This document shows, piece by piece, positions 26,635-34,472 of a stretch of 34,472 bases of DNA. The translations under genes and the position numbers were made by a program. Source of the stretch: Sphingobacterium thalpophilum (GTDB lineage Bacteria; Bacteroidota; Bacteroidia; B-17B0; Aurantibacillaceae). Numbering within the stretch: position 1 is the stretch's first letter; each line of letters starts with the position of its first letter. Below the pieces are notes generated by a model. That model did no database searches. It had not been told where the DNA came from and saw nothing but the letters and a program-made list of their open reading frames with translations. The stretch covers positions 1 to 34,472 of the forward strand of contig CALPON020000016.1 of the NCBI GenBank assembly GCA_943325195.2, written 5' to 3'.

Positions 26635-29028
26635 ATGAAAATTAAAATTACTTTATTGCTGTTATTTTTGGCTTCCCTTGTCTTTGGACAGGCGCCAAAA
26701 TTAATTAACTATCAGGGGATTGTTCGCGGTACTGATGGAGCCCCAACTATTAACCAGCCTATCAGTATCCGTTTTCAGATTTTGAAAGGTTCTCCAACTG
26801 GCACCCTGGTGTATACGGAGCTACAGTCATTGACGACTAATTCCCTCGGACTCATACAGACACAGATTGGGCTTTCTGCCAATCTAGGCAGCGTGGTGTG
26901 GAATGCAGCACAACTGTATCTGGAAGTAGCCATGGATATTACTGGCGGCAGCAATCTTTCAATTCTGGGAACGCAGCAAATTATGGGTGTACCTTACAGT
27001 TTTCTTGCAAATAACGTCCCCGCAGCCTATTCCCCTACAACCAACATTCTCAGTGTAGGGGAGAATACTTTTCAACTCTCTAGCCCTCCCCCCACCAGTA
27101 TGACTGCTACCGGCATTGCCAGTGTGACCGCAGTGGGTAATAATTCGTTTCTAGTGAATGTCCCTGCGCCTAGTTTTACCAATTCAGGTGCGGTGCAAAT
27201 CATCGGCACCTATCCTAATTACACAGTGGCTGCCGATAGTCCGACTATTACCGGCACTGGCAACGCGATTGTGACCACGCCTGTCACCAATTCCTTCGTG
27301 GTGGATGTCCCCTTTATGCAAATCACCACTACCAGCAGTGCGGGCCTCTCCGGCGTAAGCGGATCGGGAACCAATAGCGTGAATATTAATATTCCAGCGC
27401 CCACGCTTACAGGCTTGGGTGCGGTAACGATTGCGACCTCAACGGTTGCAAATACTTTCAGTATTACCGTGCCGCAAACCAGCATCGCCTTAACACAAAC
27501 TGGAACAACAGCGGGTTTAACATCCACCAGCCTCAATGACTTTACCCTCAATATACCAACACCTAGCATTAGTGCAGCGGGACTCGCCACTGTGTCAACA
27601 AATGGCGCTAGTTTCAGTGTCGGCGTGGCGCCTTTTACATATGTCAACACCACAGGAGTTTTGAGCTCCGGTCCAAATGCAGTTGTCGTGGCGCCCTTAC
27701 TGACTTTTAATAATGGTACCATCACTTCCGGTCCTGCTTCCAATTCTATCAGTCTTTCTTCCCTGACACCGTGGCTGCAGGGCGTGAATACGGTCACCCT
27801 CGCCAATAGCACCGACCGGGTTGGAATTGGTGCATCCGCTCCGACAGAAAACCTGCAAGTAGAATCGGCAGGCAATAGCAGTATTTCCATCTTATCCGGC
27901 GCATCTAATATCTCGGATTTAGGATTTGGAACAACTGCCAATCATGGTTTGGGACGACTCCGGTATGATAACACAACCGGATCTTTAGCCTTCTGGACCG
28001 CCGCAGCCCTTCGTGCGACATTAACCAACACGGGACAATTAGTAATTGGAATCGCTCCTTCTTATTCTTCCACAACCGGTTTAACAATTGGACGTCCAGG
28101 GGCCTTTAATAATCAAGTGATGATCACAGGTGGAGACAACAGTAACCTTTTTGGTGGCCTTCTCAGTCTCGGTGAAAATCTAAATCCAAGTTCTGGCTTT
28201 TCAATAAAATTAGATGCTGCTGGCAATCGTCTGCAAATCACCAATGACCTGGCTGGCAATTCGCCAATTGCAGCATTTGGAGGTTATGCTGGTTCCAGCA
28301 ATGGAATGGTAATTGGGTCTTCTTACGCCCCAGGAACCCAGGCGCCTGCAGAGGGCTTGGCAGTTCAGGGTTTTGTCGGAATCGGACTCAGTAGTCCAGC
28401 CGCCGCCCTCCATGTGAATGGTAACAGCATCATCACTGGCAGCACCTTGATTGGTGGAAATGCCTCCATTGTGGGCAGCGCCTCCGTCACAGGAAATGCG
28501 ACCATCACAGGCAATCACACTAATTTGGGGCAAACATTTGCAAATGGCAATGTGTTTGTGGGCACCAGTGCCACAGCACCTGCAGATGTCAGAGTGTTTG
28601 GCGGCGTGAAGATGGGGACAGAACTTGGCACAACGCAGGCACCCTACTATCCTGGTGGAAATGGCATGATTTACAGACGTGTTAACAGTACCGCATTTAA
28701 TTCGGTCGTTACACTGGCCCGTACAGCGGATATTACTTTTGAAACAGAAGCAACTACGGGAGGCATTCAAGTTACACGATCTACTGGTAATATCAATCAA
28801 ATCTGCCATTGTTCCGGAGTAAATGCCGCTGGTGTGACCGTTAATAAGATTTTCAACAATATTATTATTGGTACAACTCAGGTGTATAGTGCGACTGATA
28901 ATATTTTGTATTTCCGCTGTATCTTTGGTGATGTTTTTTCCAACGGACACATGACCGAAATAACGGTTAGCCGTTTTCCCGGCGATTACTACTGGATTGG
29001 ACATTTGATTTCAACTTTTAATCAATAA
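26635..29028 (+). CDS. Fibre/adhesin-like secreted protein with tandem repeats
   Basis: Signal peptide; Bacteroidota surface-protein N-terminus APKLINYQGIVRGTDGAPTINQPISIRFQIL; repeats ending NSFxVxVPxP; later NGNSIITGSTLIGGNASIVGSASVTGNATITGN; no recognisable T9SS CTD. Confidence 0.75.
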   Translation: MKIKITLLLLFLASLVFGQAPKLINYQGIVRGTDGAPTINQPISIRFQILKGSPTGTLVYTELQSLTTNSLGLIQTQIGLSANLGSVVWNAAQLYLEVAMDITGGSNLSILGTQQIMGVPYSFLANNVPAAYSPTTNILSVGENTFQLSSPPPTSMTATGIASVTAVGNNSFLVNVPAPSFTNSGAVQIIGTYPNYTVAADSPTITGTGNAIVTTPVTNSFVVDVPFMQITTTSSAGLSGVSGSGTNSVNINIPAPTLTGLGAVTIATSTVANTFSITVPQTSIALTQTGTTAGLTSTSLNDFTLNIPTPSISAAGLATVSTNGASFSVGVAPFTYVNTTGVLSSGPNAVVVAPLLTFNNGTITSGPASNSISLSSLTPWLQGVNTVTLANSTDRVGIGASAPTENLQVESAGNSSISILSGASNISDLGFGTTANHGLGRLRYDNTTGSLAFWTAAALRATLTNTGQLVIGIAPSYSSTTGLTIGRPGAFNNQVMITGGDNSNLFGGLLSLGENLNPSSGFSIKLDAAGNRLQITNDLAGNSPIAAFGGYAGSSNGMVIGSSYAPGTQAPAEGLAVQGFVGIGLSSPAAALHVNGNSIITGSTLIGGNASIVGSASVTGNATITGNHTNLGQTFANGNVFVGTSATAPADVRVFGGVKMGTELGTTQAPYYPGGNGMIYRRVNSTAFNSVVTLARTADITFETEATTGGIQVTRSTGNINQICHCSGVNAAGVTVNKIFNNIIIGTTQVYSATDNILYFRCIFGDVFSNGHMTEITVSRFPGDYYWIGHLISTFNQ
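27103..27758 (+). repeat. Protein-level tandem repeat region of about 25 aa units inside the fibre gene
   Basis: Units such as TATGIASVTAVGNNSFLVNVPAPSF, TGTGNAIVTTPVTNSFVVDVPFMQI, TGLGAVTIATSTVANTFSITVPQTSI; divergent at DNA level. Confidence 0.7.
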
Positions 29029-29029
29029 C

Positions 29030-29842
29030 ATGAGGTTTTTTAAACTGCTTTCCAGCTTGACGGTGTTTTTTTTCTGTCTGAGTGCGAGAGCACAGGTCAG
29101 TCCTACTATTTCGCCAAATGTTCTGAATGCTGGGGGTGGCCATCGCGCTATTGGCACTTCCGGGTACTGGCTGACCGACAATGTGGGAGAACCTTTTACC
29201 GCTTCCTTAGGCCTAGGTACTCTCAATTATATGATCACCCAGGGCTTTCTTCAACCGGAAATTGTTAGTCCCGGTGGTTTCAGCGTCACCTCTCTTTATC
29301 AGGATATTCAGTGCCTAGACAAAGCAGATGATGCCTTTATCGCCTTGACCTTAACGACTACTGTAGGTAAATACCGTGCGAAATACCTATGGACGCCCGC
29401 ATCGGTTTGTCCTGATAATACGTGTGACCGCATCGACACATTGAAAGCCGGCTCCTACAGCGTTAAAGTGGCCATTGACTATACTACCAATGCAGGCGTC
29501 GCTAAATTAGATACCGTTCGTCTCGCCTTTACTATCCGCAACGCCACGCAACCATGCATCGTCAAGCCCTTTAGCGGTATAAGTCCAAATAATGATGGAA
29601 CGAATGATATTTTTACGATTGAAAATATTAAAGAATTTCCCAAGAACCATGTAAGCATATTTAACCGATGGGGGAATTTGGTATTTGATGTAGATGGCTA
29701 TGATATGGCGAAAGAAGGAAAGAACTGGCCTGATGCAGATGCACTCGATAAATTGCCTTCGAGTACCTATTTTTATATTATTCAATTGAATGATGGTGTT
29801 GGCTCCATTATTAAGGGTTGGGTGGAACTTATAAAAAACTAA
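29030..29842 (+). CDS. Small secreted protein with gliding-motility-associated (T9SS type B) C-terminal domain
   Basis: Signal peptide; ISPNNDGTNDIFTIENIKEFPKNHVSIFNRWGNLVFDVDGY...STYFYIIQLNDGVGSIIKGWVELIKN. Confidence 0.9.
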   Translation: MRFFKLLSSLTVFFFCLSARAQVSPTISPNVLNAGGGHRAIGTSGYWLTDNVGEPFTASLGLGTLNYMITQGFLQPEIVSPGGFSVTSLYQDIQCLDKADDAFIALTLTTTVGKYRAKYLWTPASVCPDNTCDRIDTLKAGSYSVKVAIDYTTNAGVAKLDTVRLAFTIRNATQPCIVKPFSGISPNNDGTNDIFTIENIKEFPKNHVSIFNRWGNLVFDVDGYDMAKEGKNWPDADALDKLPSSTYFYIIQLNDGVGSIIKGWVELIKN

Positions 29843-29845
29843 ACG

Positions 29846-30766
29846 ATGAATAAATTTTTGCGAATTACATTCTGTTTTGTTCTTGCAAGTTCCCTGCATG
29901 CGCAGCAGGATCCCCAATATAGCCTTTACCAGTTTAATCAGATGATTATTAATCCTGCCTATGCTGGTTCACGTGATAATTTAAGTGCGGTTGCTGCCAA
30001 CCGTCAGCAATGGGTCGGCTTCGATGGGGCACCTAAAACGACCTGCCTGAGTCTGCATGGTCCCGTCTTGCGAAAAAATTTAGGATTGGGCCTCACCCTG
30101 GTAAATGATATCATGGGACCACGCAATGTGACGAGTATATACGGGAATGTGGCGTATTTACTCAAGATCAGCAGCACTGCAAAGCTCTCCTTCGGACTGA
30201 ATGCCGGTTATAATCGCTATCAGTTCAATTTTGCCAAGATTGACTGGAATGTTTCTGAAGCTCCAAGCCAGTTCTTTAGTAATCAGACCACAGGAGCACT
30301 GGACATTAATGGGGGCGTGTATTTTAGAACACCTTCTTTTTTTCTTGGCGTCAGTGCTTCGCATTTGAATAATCCTACCGTCTACACTTATCAGGCGTTA
30401 TCTAACAATCAGTTTTCTTATCGTCTACGCACCCATTTATTTGTTAGTGCTGGCTATTCTCATCAGATCAACGATAACATCCTTTTTGCTCCAACCGCAC
30501 TTTTGAAGTTTGTGGACGGAACATTTAATGCAGATTTGAACATCAACTTTTTTGTCCACAAAGTATTTTGGGTTGGCGCCTTTTATAGAATGGGCTTTGG
30601 TCCCGGCCTCTTAACGCAGTATTGCATCAGTAAGAAGTTACGGATTGGCTTATCCTACGATACAGGTCTGCAGGCAGCCACAAGATTAGGCTCCAGCTTT
30701 GAAGCGATGTTTGGTTATGATTTTGGTGGCAGTAAGGCAAAAATGATTAATCCACGTTTTTTATAA
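29846..30766 (+). CDS. PorP/SprF family type IX secretion system membrane protein
   Basis: QQDPQYSLYQFNQMIINPAYAGSRDNLSAVAANRQQWVGFDGAPKTTCLSLHGPV is diagnostic of PorP/SprF. Confidence 0.93.
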   Translation: MNKFLRITFCFVLASSLHAQQDPQYSLYQFNQMIINPAYAGSRDNLSAVAANRQQWVGFDGAPKTTCLSLHGPVLRKNLGLGLTLVNDIMGPRNVTSIYGNVAYLLKISSTAKLSFGLNAGYNRYQFNFAKIDWNVSEAPSQFFSNQTTGALDINGGVYFRTPSFFLGVSASHLNNPTVYTYQALSNNQFSYRLRTHLFVSAGYSHQINDNILFAPTALLKFVDGTFNADLNINFFVHKVFWVGAFYRMGFGPGLLTQYCISKKLRIGLSYDTGLQAATRLGSSFEAMFGYDFGGSKAKMINPRFL

Positions 30767-30769
30767 ACT

Positions 30770-33490
30770 ATGGCAAAGATACTTAGAACGCTTGTCCTCT
30801 GTGCTTTGCTAACTTTTGTGGCAGGAGCTGCTGCACAAAAATCGCACGCGGATAAACTTTTTGACCGGGGTGCCTATTTTGAAGCGCTCCCCATATACAA
30901 AAAGGAGGCGAAAAATAAATCACCTGAACGCAGCCAGCATGCGCTCCTGAGGTTAGGCGAGTGCTATAAAGCGCTGTATGACTTCACCATGGCAGAAGTT
31001 TCCTACGCAAAAGCGCTGGAATTATCGCCTGAGATTCCGTCAGAGGTTTATCTGAAGTATGCTCAGATTCTAAAAATCAATGATAAATATGATCTCGCTG
31101 CAGAACAGTATTCGGCGTATTTGAAATTAAATCCGAAAGATCAGGCCGCCAGAAGGGCCAAGCGTTTTTGTACAGAAATTCAGACCAACATGAATCGTCC
31201 GGTTGAATACACCGTTACAAACGTACAGGCGATCAATACCAGTAATTCCGAATTTTCACCATACGTTTTCAAGAATAAATTATTATTCATTGCCGAACGT
31301 GCCCGCTTCGATTTTACTGGTTATGAGCGGAATGACTATAATGGCCAACCCTACCTAAATCTCTATGAAGCCCCTATTCAGGGGAATGTTGTAAAAAAGG
31401 AAAAACCATTTTCAAATGCTGTTAACTCTGAATATCATGACGGACCCGGCTGCCTCAGTGCTGATGGCACTACTTTATATTTTACGCGGGTGAGCTATGT
31501 TAACAAACGTAATTTTGTTAATCAGTCAAAGATTTACACGGCTGCCGGTACTGCAAAAAGTTGGAAAAAAATCAAACCGCTGGAATTGAGCAGTGACGAT
31601 TATTCCATTGCTCATCCTAGTATTAGCCAGGACAATAACACCCTCTATTTTACCAGTGATATGCCTGGTGGGTTTGGAGGTAAAGATATTTGGATGTGCA
31701 AACGGGAAGGCGATGGCTGGGAGGCTCCAATAAACCTGGGTCCCGATGTTAATACAACAGGCGATGAAATGTTTCCTTCCATTCGTCAGGATGGGGTTTT
31801 GTTTTTTAGTTCCGATGGATTGCCTGGTTATGGCGGTTTAGATGTTTTCAGTGCCCGTAAACTGGAAGGAAAATGGGTAATCGACCGAAATGAAGGACCC
31901 GGTATCAACAGTCGCTCAGACGATTTTGGAATTACTTTTCTGAATGACAGCACTGGTTATTTTTCCTCCAATCGCTTGGGTGGTAAGGGTAGTGATGATA
32001 TTTACAACTACCGATTCCATGCAAAAAAGCTGACTTCAGTTGACGGTACAGTACTCTTGAGTGAAAACATTGCCGATAAGGCAAAACAAAAAAAGGTGCT
32101 CCTACTCGATGAAAAAGGAAAGGTGTTGGATAGTACCTTCACCAATCAGAAAGGTTATTTTGAATTCCGAAACCTTGATCCAGATAAAAAATACATGACC
32201 TCCATTGAAGAGTCGGATCCTAGTTTGCAAAGTAAAGCCCGCTTCTATCTTGCCGCAAAGGACTCTACCATCCAAAGGGTCAGTGGAAAGTTTGAAGGCA
32301 ACCGTTTCGTATTTAAAAACCTACCTTATGAGCCTGGCGCCCTGCCTGAACTTACGCCAGACGGTAACCTTGTTCTATCAGGAACTGTATCTCAGGATGG
32401 AAAGAAACCGCTAAAAAACTTGAAGGTAAAGCTGGTTAACGAATTAGGGGAGGTGATGGAAGAAACAACCACCAATGAAAATGGTTCCTTTGCCTTTAGA
32501 AATATTCCAAGTGATAAGAATTATGTCGTTTCCATTGAGGAAGGGGATATTCAATTACCGGAAGGAACCAAGATTGTGCTCAGCAACCGTGCAGGTAAAG
32601 AAATCCGTTCCTTTTATAAAGCAAAGGAAAAGTTTGTCTTTAAAATTCTGGCGGCGGATAAAGCAGTGATTGAGGAAATGGAGTTGGAGGAAATGAGCCT
32701 TGCCATGGGTCTATACGGGTACATGTACGATCAGGATAAAAAACCGCTCGCTAACATTAGAGTAAAGGTCAAAGAAGAGAATGGGGGCGAGGAGGTCGAA
32801 TGGGTTACCGCGGACAATGGTAAGTTCACTTTCAAGAATCTCTCCACAGAAAAGAAATATATTTTTTCCGCAGATGAAAAGGATCCGCATCTAAAAGGTG
32901 TTCGCAAGATTTTTATTGCTGATGCCAAGGGACGTGTTTATAAAGTTGTGGAATTAGGTGTTAATGGAAAGTTTGAATTCAAAATTCTTGAAATCGATAA
33001 AAGTAGCATGGGTGAATTCGAGGTGAGTGATCCGTGGTTAAAACTCGGTGAATTGAAAAACGGCCGAAAGAAACCGCTGAAAGTAACCAAGGGCAAAGAG
33101 GAGGATGGAGAAAGCGAATTTGAAATGAGCATTACCATCGTTGAGAATATCCATTATCCCTTCGGCTCTTGGGAGCTTGATGAAGACGCTCGTGCTATTT
33201 TAGACAAGGCGGCGGATGCAATGAAGGATTATCCAAAACTCTTGATGGAAATTTCTTCGCATACCGACAGTCAATCCACCAACGAATTCAACTTGATGCT
33301 TTCCAACAAACGTGCACAGCGAGCAGTTGATTATGTTGTCAGCCGAGGCGTCGACCGAAAACGTCTGAAAGGTAAAGGGTATGGCGAAGCCAAATTATTA
33401 AATAATTGTGCAGATGGCGTTGATTGCACCGATGCAGAGCACATGGTTAACCGCCGTACTGAATTCAAGATCACCAAGCCAAGCAAATAA
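30770..33490 (+). CDS. TPR-PD40-carboxypeptidase-regulatory-like repeats-OmpA family protein
   Basis: TPR N-terminus; PD40 ISQDNNTLYFTSDMPGGFGGKDIWM; three KPLxNxxVKxxxxxGE...NGxFxFxN units; OmpA-like ISSHTDSQSTNEFNLMLSNKRAQRAVDYVVSRGVDRKRLKGKGYGE. Confidence 0.92.
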   Translation: MAKILRTLVLCALLTFVAGAAAQKSHADKLFDRGAYFEALPIYKKEAKNKSPERSQHALLRLGECYKALYDFTMAEVSYAKALELSPEIPSEVYLKYAQILKINDKYDLAAEQYSAYLKLNPKDQAARRAKRFCTEIQTNMNRPVEYTVTNVQAINTSNSEFSPYVFKNKLLFIAERARFDFTGYERNDYNGQPYLNLYEAPIQGNVVKKEKPFSNAVNSEYHDGPGCLSADGTTLYFTRVSYVNKRNFVNQSKIYTAAGTAKSWKKIKPLELSSDDYSIAHPSISQDNNTLYFTSDMPGGFGGKDIWMCKREGDGWEAPINLGPDVNTTGDEMFPSIRQDGVLFFSSDGLPGYGGLDVFSARKLEGKWVIDRNEGPGINSRSDDFGITFLNDSTGYFSSNRLGGKGSDDIYNYRFHAKKLTSVDGTVLLSENIADKAKQKKVLLLDEKGKVLDSTFTNQKGYFEFRNLDPDKKYMTSIEESDPSLQSKARFYLAAKDSTIQRVSGKFEGNRFVFKNLPYEPGALPELTPDGNLVLSGTVSQDGKKPLKNLKVKLVNELGEVMEETTTNENGSFAFRNIPSDKNYVVSIEEGDIQLPEGTKIVLSNRAGKEIRSFYKAKEKFVFKILAADKAVIEEMELEEMSLAMGLYGYMYDQDKKPLANIRVKVKEENGGEEVEWVTADNGKFTFKNLSTEKKYIFSADEKDPHLKGVRKIFIADAKGRVYKVVELGVNGKFEFKILEIDKSSMGEFEVSDPWLKLGELKNGRKKPLKVTKGKEEDGESEFEMSITIVENIHYPFGSWELDEDARAILDKAADAMKDYPKLLMEISSHTDSQSTNEFNLMLSNKRAQRAVDYVVSRGVDRKRLKGKGYGEAKLLNNCADGVDCTDAEHMVNRRTEFKITKPSK

Positions 33491-33493
33491 TTT

Positions 33494-34472
33494 ATGAATA
33501 TTGTGCTGATTGACGATGAACAGAACTGGAAAAACTTACTCCCGTTCTGCTTTACGCGTCCCGTTTCCGAAATCCGAATCGGAATTCTAAACCTTCGGGA
33601 AAAATGGGAAACACTCCTTCAGGCCTCCTGCTCTTATCAAACACAGCTTTACCTGAGTCAAAAGTATGCACTTAAAGAAACAACTAATCAGATTGTTATT
33701 GCCTCCAATCTCTGCGCAGACCGTTCTCTTGCAAAAGTAATAAAGGCACTGCAGCCCGGTGAAGCCTTGTATTGGGGGGACCGCTTATTGGCCCTCAGGG
33801 GTTCAGTGGCAGATTTTCAGTCCGCACGGTTTCTAAAGAAAGTAGTCTTGACAGAAAAGGTTTTGATGCTTGAACAGGTTTATGATATCTTTCAAAAAAA
33901 TGCGGAGGCCTTAGCAGCAGATTACGAATCACTTACCACCGGACGGAGCTCGCAACCGCTTAGTCCTTCCGTTACCGTTGTTGGTAGCAGAGATTTAATT
34001 TTTCTGGAAGCAGGTGCTAAAGCTGAAGCCTGTGTTTTGAATACAACTGCTGGTCCGGTTTACATCGGAAAAGAGGCGGAGATAATGGAAGGTGCACTGG
34101 TAAGAGGACCCTTTGCTTTGTGCGAGCATAGTACATTAAAATTAGGCGCAAAGGTATACGGAGCCAGCACGGTAGGGCCACATAGCAAAGTAGGAGGGGA
34201 GCTGAGTAACAGTGTTATTTTCGGCTATAGTAATAAGGCACACGATGGTTTTCTGGGAAATTCTGTCCTTGGCGAATGGTGTAACCTTGGTGCAGACACC
34301 AATAACAGTAATCTGAAAAACAATTACGGTCCTGTAAAACTTTATAACTACGCGATGGGAAAATCGCTTAATACAGGACTTCAATTTTGCGGACTGATGA
34401 TGGGCGATCACTCCAAAGCGGGGATCAATACCATGTTTAATACAGGCACAGTGGTCGGCGTTGGCTGTAATA
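33494..34472 (+). CDS. GlmU-like sugar nucleotidyltransferase/left-handed beta-helix protein, 3' truncated by window
   Basis: ORF open to the window end (absent from the track): MNIVLIDDEQNWKNLLPFCFTRPVSEIRIGILNLREKWE ... GPVYIGKEAEIMEGALVRGPFALCEHSTLKLGAKVYGASTVGPHSKVGGE. Confidence 0.85.
   Translation, partial: MNIVLIDDEQNWKNLLPFCFTRPVSEIRIGILNLREKWETLLQASCSYQTQLYLSQKYALKETTNQIVIASNLCADRSLAKVIKALQPGEALYWGDRLLALRGSVADFQSARFLKKVVLTEKVLMLEQVYDIFQKNAEALAADYESLTTGRSSQPLSPSVTVVGSRDLIFLEAGAKAEACVLNTTAGPVYIGKEAEIMEGALVRGPFALCEHSTLKLGAKVYGASTVGPHSKVGGELSNSVIFGYSNKAHDGFLGNSVLGEWCNLGADTNNSNLKNNYGPVKLYNYAMGKSLNTGLQFCGLMMGDHSKAGINTMFNTGTVVGVGCN

Noticed and set aside
27103-27758. Possible CRISPR or DNA tandem repeat
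   Set aside because: Periodicity is at protein level only; no identical direct repeats with unique spacers.
27219-27941. 240-aa minus-strand ORF inside the fibre gene
   Set aside because: Antisense to a well-supported CDS; Val/Ala/Pro-rich low-complexity translation expected from the Thr/Ser/Asn-rich sense repeats.
28210-29004. 264-aa minus-strand ORF inside the fibre gene
   Set aside because: Antisense shadow ORF, Cys/His/Ile/Ser-rich, no domain signature.

Overview
This is a chromosomal window from a Bacteroidota bacterium, judged from T9SS C-terminal sorting domains, PorP/SprF, PD40/OmpA proteins and a TAnnTTTG-type promoter. I saw no CRISPR array, tRNA, rRNA, integrase or transposase by eye. 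Most of it is ordinary: a probable pyrE 3' end, SIMPL, SRPBCC and thiamine-binding small proteins, a sortilin-like BNR protein, an EamA transporter, a GT9 glycosyltransferase, a subtilase with a T9SS type A CTD, Ppx, an AAA+ response regulator, a TPR/PD40 protein, an LRR protein, RibF, AtpD/AtpC, a histidine kinase and RecG. The accessory-like part is 26635-33490 (continuing to the window end). It is a tightly packed gene run: a repeat-containing fibre/adhesin-like protein, a small type B CTD protein, PorP/SprF and a TPR-PD40-OmpA protein, followed by a GlmU-like gene. I read it as a surface-fibre secretion/attachment module. Upstream lies a possible decayed relic sharing the fibre's repeat motif. 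The NtrC-like regulator has no C-terminal HTH and a non-canonical GAFTGA loop. No clearly unprecedented system is demonstrated; the best leads are hypotheses with tests given. All calls were made by reading the sequence and ORF track, without database searches.
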